From the NCBI GenBank assembly GCA_031216915.1, contig CM062296.1:149221340-149285339 (forward strand): 64,000 nucleotides of DNA. Direction: 5' to 3'. The notes under the pieces are model-generated. The model saw nothing but the letters and a program-made list of their open reading frames with translations. It was not told the DNA's origin and made no database searches. Of this stretch, positions 55,440 through 63,331 are shown one piece after another (the first letter of the stretch is position 1; each line of letters opens with the position of its first letter). The position numbers and the translations under genes are program-made. This stretch comes from Pictodentalium vernedei (lineage: Eukaryota > Mollusca > Scaphopoda > Dentaliida > Dentaliidae).

Positions 55440-55680
55440 AAGAACTGCCACTCTCCAACTCCCCGCCTAGGGCGCGGTAGCGATGTGTACTAAGGCGTAC
55501 TGCACGTCGAGGGTGCACTTTCCTTCAACCAATAGTAACCTTCCCTTTGTGGAGTCTCATGTTGGCGAGCCTGGCATTTGCTTGCTTTTGATCGCTGGTT
55601 TTCTTTGGATTCCTCCAAAAGTCCGACAACAGGTGATCCTGACTGTCGAAAGTGTCGTTAAAACCCCAACAAATAAATAA
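55440..55680 (+). mobile_element. 5'-truncated SINE inside the 2,475-bp element
   Basis: The plus strand contains 'gtgtactaaggcgtactgcac' (the complement of the SINE body word seen at 48685 and 18340) and ends 'gtcgttaaaaccccaacaaataaataa', the 3' tail region of the same family. The tRNA-like head is missing. Confidence 0.5.
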
Positions 55681-55749
55681 CTTACATTCTGTCATAAACG
55701 TTTTGACCAAATATTTATCATAACAGGCCTAGTCACCTTCCATCTCCAC

Positions 55750-56369
55750 TTGGTCACGACAGATCGAAATGACTCTTTATATACCATAATGCATTGCGTT
55801 ACTAGAAAAAATAGTTATTCGCCCCTGTGCACTTCCAAAATGGCCGCCGAGCACACCATCCAACACGACAGCTATGCACAAGGATCAACATTGTCGCCAT
55901 CCAAGATGGCCACCATATGCGTGAGCACCTCATCCAAAATGGCGGCGATGTACGCGCAAAGTGTCCAACATGGCACCAACGTATGCGTACGTCATCCCCG
56001 ATGGCGGCGACGCATTTGCACGGTATCCAAGATGGCGGGACGCATGCGTACATCATCCACGATGGCGTCGCCGCATGCGCAGATGATCCAAGATGGCGGC
56101 GACGCATGCGCACGAGATCCAAGATGGTGCCCAAGCATGCGAATAGCATCAAATTGGCCGTCGCGCATGCGCACAATATCCAAGATGGCCGCCGTGCATG
56201 CGCTTATTATCCAAGATAGCCGCCGCGCGTGCGCGTCACATATTTATGACGTCAGGCGCGTGCGTACAACATCCAATATAGCCGTCACACATGCGCATCA
56301 CGTGGGTGTCTGGCGGGGGGTGGGGGGAGGGTTCAGCTAGATATGTGTGAAATCAACATATATACTACT
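55750..56369 (-). repeat. Right terminal inverted repeat with 31-bp minisatellite
   Basis: This is the reverse complement of the left arm: CTTTATATA (55775-55783), CATAATGCATTGCGTTAC, then about 14 units of the type ATCCAAGATGGCGGCGACGC-ATGCGCACGAG (55840-56300) and the terminal TGTGTGAAATCAACATATAT-ACTACT. AAGATGGCGGC resembles the YY1 site and TGCGCATGCGC the NRF1 site. Confidence 0.7.
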
Positions 56370-56375
56370 CTCGTT

Positions 56376-56640
56376 ATTACATCCTTTTGGTACTTTCTCA
56401 TTGAACGCCATGCGCAATAATTTGTACTCTGGTTGAAAGAGACATAAATAATTTATCATAATCCAACCATTCGGGTTGCAACAATAGATGCATTTGCATG
56501 TTCTTTTTCCCACAGCCGGATTTCCCACTATCAAATCTTATACTTCTTTGGGAAGAAGAGGTGATTACACCTCTTAATTTTGGATTCGTTCCATGATCAA
56601 TCCATTTTTTTTATTCACTGTTTGTCTTTTTTTTATAAGT
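56376..56640 (-). pseudogene. Packaging ATPase N-terminal part with P-loop, copy B
   Basis: One frame reads SGKSGCGKKNMQMHLLLQPE and WLDYDKLF; the other (56534-56337) continues with LCLFQPEYKLLRMAFNEKVP up to the insertion boundary at 56375. A frameshift near 56450 separates them. The P-loop has GKSGCGKK, with Lys in place of Ser/Thr after the catalytic lysine. With 53888-53370 this makes one gene cut by the 2,475-bp insertion. Confidence 0.7.
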
Positions 56641-56658
56641 ATTTTTTTATTATACTTT

Positions 56659-56940
56659 TTATTTATTCGGTTTTATTATTTTCTTGACCAGTTCTTGTAT
56701 TTTCACCCCACCACCTCCCGATAAAATTTGTTTCGTTTTCAGTTTCGGTTTCTTTAGTGCTGCTACTAGAGTTTGCGCTAAATCGGCTGTTCTCTTGCCA
56801 GTGTCAGAAGGAAATTCCGTGACCAGCCATCCGTCCAAATCTCCATCCATGGTATCACCGGGTTTCTGGAATGTGAAACTTTCCACATATTCCCCGCTGG
56901 CAGCACTTGAACCGAAATATTGCGTGATAGAACTTGGCAT
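56659..56940 (-). CDS. 93-aa ORF upstream of ATPase, copy B
   Basis: The in-frame ATG at 56940 opens MPSSITQYFGSSAASGEYVE and TFQKPGDTMDGDLDGWLV. The tail is basic with a glycine run (LKKPKLKTKQILSGGGGVKI, then QELVKKIIKPNK). It is uninterrupted. Upstream of the ATG the reading changes abruptly to PolB sequence at about 56950, so its original promoter region has been moved. Position before the ATPase corresponds to the core-like gene of copy A (7327-7689), but I cannot align the two convincingly. Confidence 0.45.
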   Translation of the reverse strand: MPSSITQYFGSSAASGEYVESFTFQKPGDTMDGDLDGWLVTEFPSDTGKRTADLAQTLVAALKKPKLKTKQILSGGGGVKIQELVKKIIKPNK

Positions 56941-56950
56941 CTTGAAATTT

Positions 56951-58183
56951 CGCCAGTGTACTTGTCGTGATCTCTCTCCCACTCGTCCCCGGGTTTTGCA
57001 CCTTTGTAGAAGGGCTGTTCGCAAATGTGGCAAGCAGTTGCATTCGCATATTCGTGACGTTGTTTCTCTGTGAACACAATAATTTTGTGGGATGTTTTGT
57101 ATGTTTCGTACAACCCTTTTATTCTCGATTCCAAATCTTCCACGAATTTTTGGGTTACAGCGTCGTCTGTTCCTTTCTGTACTGGAATGGACCCAGAGAC
57201 TTACTGTCATCGAAGGAACATTTTGCGAAATGTATAGGAAATGAGGTAGTTTGATATATGAGGAAGACCTTAGTGAATCGTATTTATCGATGTGAATTTC
57301 CAAATCAGGACCTCGCCGAACACCCGGTCACTCCGTTTTTCTGGTACGTGGCTGGGTACTCTGATTTTTTTTTTGAGTCTTTCCATCATACATATCAGAC
57401 GCCGGCGAACTTTCGACCAATACCTCCTTGTTAGATCTGAAATAAGCAGTTTCTCGGGTTTTGATTTCTTTCACTTGTGAGGTGGTCGATCTTCTTAACT
57501 TCACACTTCAATATCATTTTAAAGTTGATATCCTCCTCAAGGTGTTGTAGAAATAAATCCAACACTTTAGATTTTGCTTCTTCCAATTTCATAGGTGACT
57601 CCCGTTCCTTGGTAACAAGGTGGATTGCATTCTCTATCTCTCCTCGTTTCCTCTACGGGGTTCCCCAGTTCTCTGTCCGGTACATCCCTTCCCCGAATTT
57701 TGATCTTATTTTTGTACATACTCCAGACTTCATCTATAATATCCGTTATTTCACTGCGTCAGTTTTCTCACTAGCTGGTTCTTCGGACAATATTTCCGTT
57801 TTCTAACAACTTTGTCTACCGATTCTCGTTTTCCACGGGTGTTTTGTCTTCCGGTTTCTTATGTTTGTGAATTGAAGTTTCCCGTTCCACACCATAATCT
57901 ACCGGTTTCTTCATTTTGTCGAAGGTGTCACCGACCACCTTGTCTATCTTTCCTCCCTACAACAGAAAGTCTTCCAACTTTGTTTTCGACAGTTTGCGAA
58001 AACCTTTGTATCCCATGCCGCGAGCTGTTTTGCTTCAACTGTACCTAGCGTTTTTCTCGACGTGTTAGCACATAAGGCTTCGATCAACGCGTGTTTGGTT
58101 CTTAGATATGACGCTCCGGGAATGCGAAGGGTTTTAGCAGACTTTATTAATTCAGGTAATCTACAATTTAGTAAATGCAGCAT
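56951..58183 (-). pseudogene. PolB N-terminal half, copy B (inverted segment)
   Basis: The 58183-57944 ORF starts MLHLLNCRLPELIKSAKTLR, a SAP/Rho-N-like helical start, with LGTVEAKQLAAWDTKVFAN. Further frames give KLEEAKSKVLDLFLQHLEED and FKMILKCEVKKIDHLTS (57590-57470), IDKYDSLRSSSYIKLPHF (57290), and VTQKFVEDLESRIKGLYETY, KIIVFTEKQRHEYANATACH and ICEQPFYKG, then ERDHDKYTGE at 56951. The CHIC...RDH zinc/HNH-like block is characteristic of the PolB group in such elements. The sequence breaks exactly there and its continuation is found on the plus strand at 58660. Confidence 0.65.
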
Positions 58184-58660
58184 TTTATTTAAATATTTAT
58201 TTTTTCATTTTTTTTTTATTTTGTTGAGAATTTGTTAAATATATTTTTTATTTGTAATATATATTTATTTTCTATTTTTTGTAAAATTTTACTTCTATTT
58301 ATATACAAAAATAAATTTGAATTTGTTTCTCTTTTTCTATGAGAATTTGTAGAATTTGATACCAATTGTTCGCTTAGATTTGATTTAATACAAGGGAGAT
58401 TACTGTACACACATCATTGTGTTTAGTTTATGTCAGAGTTAGCTCTTTTAGCATGCTAAGAAGCGAGAGTGCAGTGAAAAAATATTCGTCTCAGATGCCT
58501 CAGCGCTTAGACAATGAAAAATGCATGCTTTGTAATTTTTTTGAAAGACGTCAGCTTTGTGGAAGGGAGCAACTTTTCATGAGCGCAATCGAATGTCACA
58601 TTTCCAAAAAACCCGCTGTGAGCCGACAAGGTGAGAGATTGCTATAATTGCGCAGCATAA
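58184..58660. other. AT-rich spacer and unidentified short frame
   Basis: 58190-58400 is T/A-rich. A 76-aa plus-strand frame (58417-58647) contains NEKCMLCNFFERRQLCGREQ; I do not recognise it. The right edge (about 58660) is the PolB breakpoint. Confidence 0.3.
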
Positions 58661-59690
58661 TTACGAGGAGCTGCGGCGGACAAACAATGTAACCTTAACT
58701 ACACAGATACGACAACATTTCCAATTATATTCAACAACTTGCACGCTTACGACAGCCGCGTGTTCATTAGGAATGTCGTGGAAGAGAAATACTCAATCTT
58801 TACACATATAGTGAAGATGGAGTTCATAAGAAAGTCAAGAGAGATATCAGATTCATTCACATTTTCAAGTTTATGATCTCCAATCTAAACATATCTCAAA
58901 AACCTTAACAGAAATGATTTTAAAATTATGTGTAAACACTTCGAGGACGACCGACCGAATATCTTCCTGAGAAACGGTGTATATCCTATCGTCTGCCTGG
59001 ATTTTTCTGAAAAATGACATTCCTGTGCATTGGTTTATAAGAAGTTTTCTGTGGACGTTTCTAACATATCCCACGAAGATTACGACCACGCTCAAAATGT
59101 GTGAAAGACTTTCGAGAGTAACCATAGTCTCTATCTGAAAAACGACTTACATCTTTCGTCCGACGTCTTCTTCATTTCATAACATTAATTATTAGATCCT
59201 TCTAGATATTATACTTCTCCCGTATTGGCGAAGTACACTGCGGAGAAACTAAACAGGAATCAACTGGAACCCTTGAGCAATCCCAGCATTTCTCTTTCTG
59301 GTCCCGAAAGGCGAGAAAGCCATTCAGGGTGCATTGTATACATGATATTCAACGACGACAGGGAATAGAACAAATACCTGGAATAAAATAATCTCCACGG
59401 CTACGGGATACGATCGATCACAAATTGAGGATGGCGGACGAATTAAAATAATGGAGGGATCACTCGTATATACTAGATCAGTAGATTTAAGTATCCGGGA
59501 CGATAGAACGACGTGCACAATAATACCCTCTGTTTCCGGAACACCTCGGAGTCGGCAAGATAGAGCAACTCATTCCTGATCTGAGAGACAAACACGTGCA
59601 CTTGTTGCATAGTTAAAACTTTAAAGAATATCTGGACTTCAACGATACAATGCGGTACAACCAGAGCACCAGGAACCAATACTATAAAAC
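58660..59690 (+). pseudogene. PolB exonuclease/palm half, plus strand
   Basis: From 58661 the frame reads RGAAADKQCNLNY, TTTFPIIFNNLHAYDSRVFI and VKMEFIRKSREISDSFTFSS. After a stop and frame changes it reads HFEDDRPNIFLRNGVYPIVC, DVSNISHEDYDHAQNV, LKNDLHLSSDVFF, YYTSPVLAKYTAEKLNRNQL and, near 59550-59640, VGKIEQLIPDLRDKHVHLLH. This block order is the exonuclease-to-palm part of Polinton-type PolB. It begins exactly where the minus-strand half at 56951 ends. The catalytic motif C region is not present before the sequence becomes non-coding at about 59690. Confidence 0.65.
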
Positions 59691-59699
59691 CTTTACAAT

Positions 59700-60590
59700 T
59701 GTATTTGCTAAAATTGTATGTTTCTCTACCTATTAATATAACTGAATAAAATTAATCGTTAGCATTTTGAACGATATGGCAAATTGCCACACATTTGAAA
59801 ATGCTAATTGTTCATTTCCACATATTTAACGTCATAATTAAAAATACAATTCTAGAAAATACAATTGTAAACGTTTTATAATATTGGTTCCAGGCTGAAA
59901 CACTACACCGATCTTAACAAAGATTTAGCGCTAACGTCTAGAACGAATTTGAGATGTTTTTGTTCATGATCACCAACGTTATCAGGATGCGATTGGACGT
60001 TAGTAGGTAATAAAGGCGGATGATTCTGGGACACCTTGTACATGTACCGTACCCGTACACATACATGGTGCGTTTACCATCGTAGGATTCAGTGTTAAAT
60101 CGCGTGCACGTTCGCAAAAAATGTCATTTTTTTCATGATGTCCCAGAATCCGCTGTTATTTTGAGACTCCTAGATCCCACTTTTAACGTTCAAATACCCG
60201 TTGGCGAACGTGTCGAATGTACACGTTTTTCAAAAAAGTGAAAAATGTATGAAATTGTAAATTTGTTTTTTTTTTTTACTTAAAAATTTTTGTTGACGTC
60301 CCATCGCAGATCAGACCATGGATCCATCGTTGGTGAATGCGTGCAAAAACGTTTTGCGGCTTCTAGGACAGCATCAAAAAGGTGGTTTGCGAATTCAGGG
60401 ACAGTGTCTCAGAATCCGCTATTGTTTTTCAGGAGGCTCACAATAGAGTCGCACGCACCTTTCTGCCAAAGCCTTTTTCGAAACGAAAAGAAATTTCAAA
60501 ATTTGACCATTTTAGAACTCAATCTCGTTTTGTAAATGTTCTTTTTCTCAACTGGAATCGGTTTTGAGGAGAGGAAATAAAAAAAGTGAT
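59700..60590. other. No gene; short dispersed repeats
   Basis: The phrase TGTCCCAGAATC(CGCT) occurs at about 60138 and 60403 (as TGTCTCAGAATCCGCTATTG) and inverted at about 60016-60036. The rest is AT-rich. This may be the 5' flank or terminal region of copy C. Confidence 0.35.
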
Positions 60591-60593
60591 TGA

Positions 60594-60611
60594 TATATAT
60601 AGGAGAGAAAA
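60594..60611 (+). promoter_or_regulatory. TATA-plus-GGAGAGAAAA element (copy C, first gene)
   Basis: TATATATAGGAGAGAAAA is identical over 18 bases to 63227-63244, which precedes the capsid gene. It lies about 75 bases upstream of ATG 60684. A related TGGAGAGAAAA lies just upstream of the copy A ATPase (7219-7209, minus strand). It is probably a promoter/initiator shared by element genes. Confidence 0.5.
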
Positions 60612-60683
60612 AAAAAATTAAATAGTTATTTAAAAAAATAAATATATCAAATCGAATAGATAATAAAAAAAAATACGTAAATC

Positions 60684-60993
60684 ATGAACGCTTCCCAGAC
60701 TATTAGAGCAAGGTTTCTTTTAAAAATGCTGATGTCGGGATCACCTAGACTTCGATCACGAGAATCATTCGTGTCTGAAGATGGAAAGGGAAGATATGGT
60801 CGTCAAGTATTTCGAACCGGCGTTCGAACGCGTTCAAATCGACGAAGTGATCGCGTTTTGGAAGAGGTTACTCTACTGTAAGGATCGAGACAAGCCCACA
60901 GTTTTGGAAGAGCTGAAATTGGCGCGTAGAAGTCTGACTTTAGAAGACAAGGGATGCATCATGAAATTATTGTTCAATGAAGCACACGTCTAA
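60684..60993 (+). pseudogene. Cys/His protein homologue, copy C
   Basis: ATG 60684 opens MNASQTIRARFLLKM. A frameshift near 60740 moves the conserved part to the 60781-60993 frame (MEREDMVVKYFEPAFERVQI, FWKRLLYCKDRDKPTVLEEL, KLARRSLTLEDKGCIMKL). The DNA between reads FDHENHSC-like, matching FNHINHSC of copy A. The C-terminal halves of the two copies differ, so one of them has been replaced or shifted. Unknown function; it precedes the two-helix membrane protein in both copies. Confidence 0.5.
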
Positions 60994-61089
60994 GTTTTCT
61001 CGTTGATATAAAATAAGGGAGAATAGAAAATAAAAATAAATACACACATACATTTTTTATCTAATATTAGAAAAAAAAAATCCACAAAA

Positions 61090-61752
61090 ATGTGAACCAG
61101 AAATAAATTGTATCCGACGTTAGATGACAACGAGGATGAGAAGCCGAACGGCGTTTTGCCGACGGCACCGTCGCTAGAAGAAAAAGAAAGAGGAGAGAGG
61201 TATCGCATCGATCAAATCAGTAGAATCCAAGCGTATCTAACTCGAGAGAGAGATTCTCGCTGTTCTCTCAAGAAGAAGTATTCACGTTTCTTGAAATTCG
61301 TCAACGCGGTCGACACGACACTCATCACGATTTCCATGGGTTTACACGTGGCCGGCATCGGATTGTTGTCGATTGCGGTCGGCATTCCGATCGTGTTGAT
61401 CGTAGAAGGAGTGGCTCTCGCCGCCAGATTGTTGAGCACGCTCGGAAACTTTTTGAGTATGAAATTATATCTGAAGGCGAGGAAACACGACAAGATTCGC
61501 GTCTTGGCCGACTCCAAGATCGACACGATATCCGAAATGATCTCGATGGCGTTGAAAGACGGTAGGATATCGGACGGAGAATACTTCACGATATTGGGCG
61601 AGAAAACGAAATATGATGCCATGAAAGAAGCTGTGAGAATCAAGACTCGTCAGATTATCAAGGAAGAGATGAAGGATTCTCTCGTGGAAAAGGGGAAGGA
61701 AGAGGCCAGGGAGGAATTGAGTAGGATGATAGAACTTAAGAGCAGCTATTGA
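61090..61752 (+). pseudogene. Two-helix membrane protein, copy C
   Basis: The only suitable ATG (61090) is followed at once by an in-frame TGA; after it 214 codons are open to 61752. The N-terminus is acidic and Pro-rich (VLPTAPSLEEKERGERYRID). A basic helix follows (RCSLKKKYSRFLKF), then a long hydrophobic Gly-rich hairpin at about residues 71-117 (GLHVAGIGLLSIAVGIPIVL). The C-terminal domain has ILADAKID-like VLADSKIDTISEMISMALKD, GRISDGEY and RQIIKEEMKDSLVEKGKEEA. Apart from the start it is intact. Probably a membrane-inserted element protein; role unknown. Confidence 0.6.
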
Positions 61753-61847
61753 AAAAAATATATAATAAGAACAGAATTTTAAAAAAAAAAATATTAAATT
61801 TATATATAAAATAAAAACGAAATTAATTTAAATAACTCTCAAAAGAA

Positions 61848-62370
61848 ATGTCTTGCGTAAAGTGTAAGAGAGTTACTGAGACGAGTAATTCTCGAGAAGT
61901 ACGAACAAAAAATGACAGACAGATGCTTCGCGGAATTTGCGACGTGTGTGGTTCTATCAAGACTCAATTCATCAAAAAAAGAACGCGAGCAAAGGTAAAG
62001 GCATCGTGAATAAACTGATCAATAATCTACCTTTCGAAATGCATCTGCCTGGTCACAGTTTCACGGGACCTGGAACGAAATTGAACAAGAGACTCAACGC
62101 CGATCTGACTCCTAAATCTTGGAGCAAACCTGTGAATAGGGTGGACGCGGCCGCTTATGATCACGATCTGTGCTACATCCCGACACCAAGACACGCAACG
62201 ATGTGTGCGATAAAAACATGTTGGGGAAATTGAGAGGCATATCGAATCCGACCAGGAGAGAGAAGATAGAACATTCGCTGGTCGGTAATCTGATCGGTGC
62301 AAAACGTCGATTCGGATGGGGCGTTCAAAAAAAAAAAGCGCATCTGAAAAGAAGAAGAAGCGATTATTGA
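61848..62370 (+). pseudogene. Zinc-ribbon / PLA2-like part of integrase gene, copy C
   Basis: ATG 61848 opens MSCVKCKRVT with Cys at 3, 6, 31 and 34 (GICDVCGS), a treble-clef or ribbon-like C4 module. In an A7 run at about 61973-61979 the frame shifts to 61937-62233: KLINNLPFEMHLPGHSFTGP and VNRVDAAAYDHDLCY, with the HD/Y motif of PLA2-like domains. A second frameshift near 62176 moves to 62170-62370 (KTRNDVCDKNMLGKLRGISN, RREKIEHSLVGNLIGAKRRF). In copy A the end of this region and the integrase are in one continuous frame; here an A11 run (62325-62335) separates them. Confidence 0.7.
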
Positions 62371-63170
62371 CGAGCGAATTGGCCGAGGAGTTACACAAAC
62401 CCATCGTGCGTAAATTTCGAAAGAGAAGGGTGTTCGTGAAGGGTTTGGATGATATTTGGTCTGCTGACTTGGTCGACATGAGATCGTTTTCGAGGTGGAG
62501 CGAGGGTGTCAAATATCTATTGGCAGTCATCGACGTGTTTTGCAGAAATGGTTGGATCAGAGCTTTGAAGAATAAATCGGGACCTTGCGTCGCCGAGGCT
62601 CTGAAGAGCGTGTTCGACTCGTCTTCTCGAAAACCGAATAAATTGTGGGTGGATAAGGGAAAGGAATTCTACAACAAGCACGTTCATCGATTGGTCGACC
62701 TCTACTCGGTCGAAAATGAAGAGAAAGCCAGCGTGGTGGAACGTTGGAATCGAACGATGAAGGAAAAGATGCATAGATACTTCACGGCGAATTCGACCAA
62801 GAAATACATATACGCTCTGAACGGTCTGGTCAAAGATTACAACAACATGCGACACAAATCGATCAAGATGACTCCCATGGAAGCTAGCGATCCTCGAAAC
62901 GAAAAACGGGTCTACGCGAATCTATATCCTGAGAGATCTAAGATTAGGAAGAAGTCTAGAACGCCGAAATTTGCGGTCGGCGATCGAGTGAGAATCTACG
63001 CTTATAAGAAGCACTTCGAAAAGGGTTATACTCCTCGATGGACCTCGGAAATCTTCGTCATAATCAAAATATTTCACACCGATCCGGTGACTTACGAAAT
63101 CGAAGCTTTGGATGGAGAAGAGATCATCGGAAAGTTTTGCGGACAACAATTACAGAAGACAAAGTTTTGA
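62316..63170 (+). CDS. Integrase (rve DDE) with C-terminal chromo-like domain, copy C
   Basis: This open 284-aa frame has a basic N-terminal lead (KKKKRLLTSELAEELHKPIV, KFRKRRVFVKGLDDI). The rve core has IWSADLVDM (D51), LWVDKGKEF (D113) and VVERWNRTMKEK (E142), all three catalytic acids present. It then has DYNNMRHKSIKMTPMEAS, and from about residue 200 an SH3/chromo-like tail (PKFAVGDRVRIYAYKKHFEK, GYTPRWTSEIFVI, GEEIIGKFCGQQLQKTKF). The core is longer and better kept than in copies A and B. The ATG at 62316 is probably not the natural start; the gene likely began at 61848. It would act in the nucleus on element termini. Confidence 0.85.
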   Translation: MGRSKKKSASEKKKKRLLTSELAEELHKPIVRKFRKRRVFVKGLDDIWSADLVDMRSFSRWSEGVKYLLAVIDVFCRNGWIRALKNKSGPCVAEALKSVFDSSSRKPNKLWVDKGKEFYNKHVHRLVDLYSVENEEKASVVERWNRTMKEKMHRYFTANSTKKYIYALNGLVKDYNNMRHKSIKMTPMEASDPRNEKRVYANLYPERSKIRKKSRTPKFAVGDRVRIYAYKKHFEKGYTPRWTSEIFVIIKIFHTDPVTYEIEALDGEEIIGKFCGQQLQKTKF

Positions 63171-63226
63171 TAAAGAAAACAATTTTTTTTTATTTACTCT
63201 CTTTAACATTTTCTTGTTTACACATA

Positions 63227-63244
63227 TATATATAGGAGAGAAAA
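63227..63244 (+). promoter_or_regulatory. TATA-plus-GGAGAGAAAA element (copy C, capsid gene)
   Basis: An 18-base exact repeat of 60594-60611, here 88 bases before the capsid ATG at 63332 and extended upstream as ACACATATATATA. It lies in a T/A-rich intergenic region after the integrase stop. Confidence 0.5.
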
Positions 63245-63331
63245 ATAATAATAAAAATAATTAAAACTATTTTTAGATAAAAAAAAAGCAAGCTAATTAA
63301 TAAACAAAAAAAAACAAAAACCCTTTAAAAA

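Larger units (their letters stand above)
53895..56369. mobile_element. 2,475-bp non-autonomous DNA element with long inverted repeats
   Basis: The ends are AGTAGTATACATGTTGATTT on the left and, reversed, AGTAGTATATATGTTGATTT on the right, with TTTCACACATAT continuing on both. The flanks carry a 6-bp near-duplication, and the flanking ATPase sequence is contiguous across the site. The arms extend to about 54344 and 55750 and consist largely of an inverted 31-bp minisatellite plus a TATA-containing inner segment. The interior (54345-55749) has no long ORF; an 82-aa frame at 54507-54755 is unrecognised. An AG start and 6-bp duplication make it a candidate non-autonomous Polinton derivative (inference). 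Confidence 0.75.

Noticed and set aside
53945..56300. CRISPR-like array from the ~31-bp repeats
   Set aside because: Units are contiguous and degenerate without unique spacers, lie in inverted arms, and the DNA is eukaryotic.
55802..56340. Overlapping ORFs of 124-196 aa on both strands
   Set aside because: They come from translating the GC-rich minisatellite in all frames; the repeats are non-coding.
61212..61643. 143-aa minus-strand ORF
   Set aside because: It is antisense to the two-helix membrane protein gene, which has a homologue in copy A.
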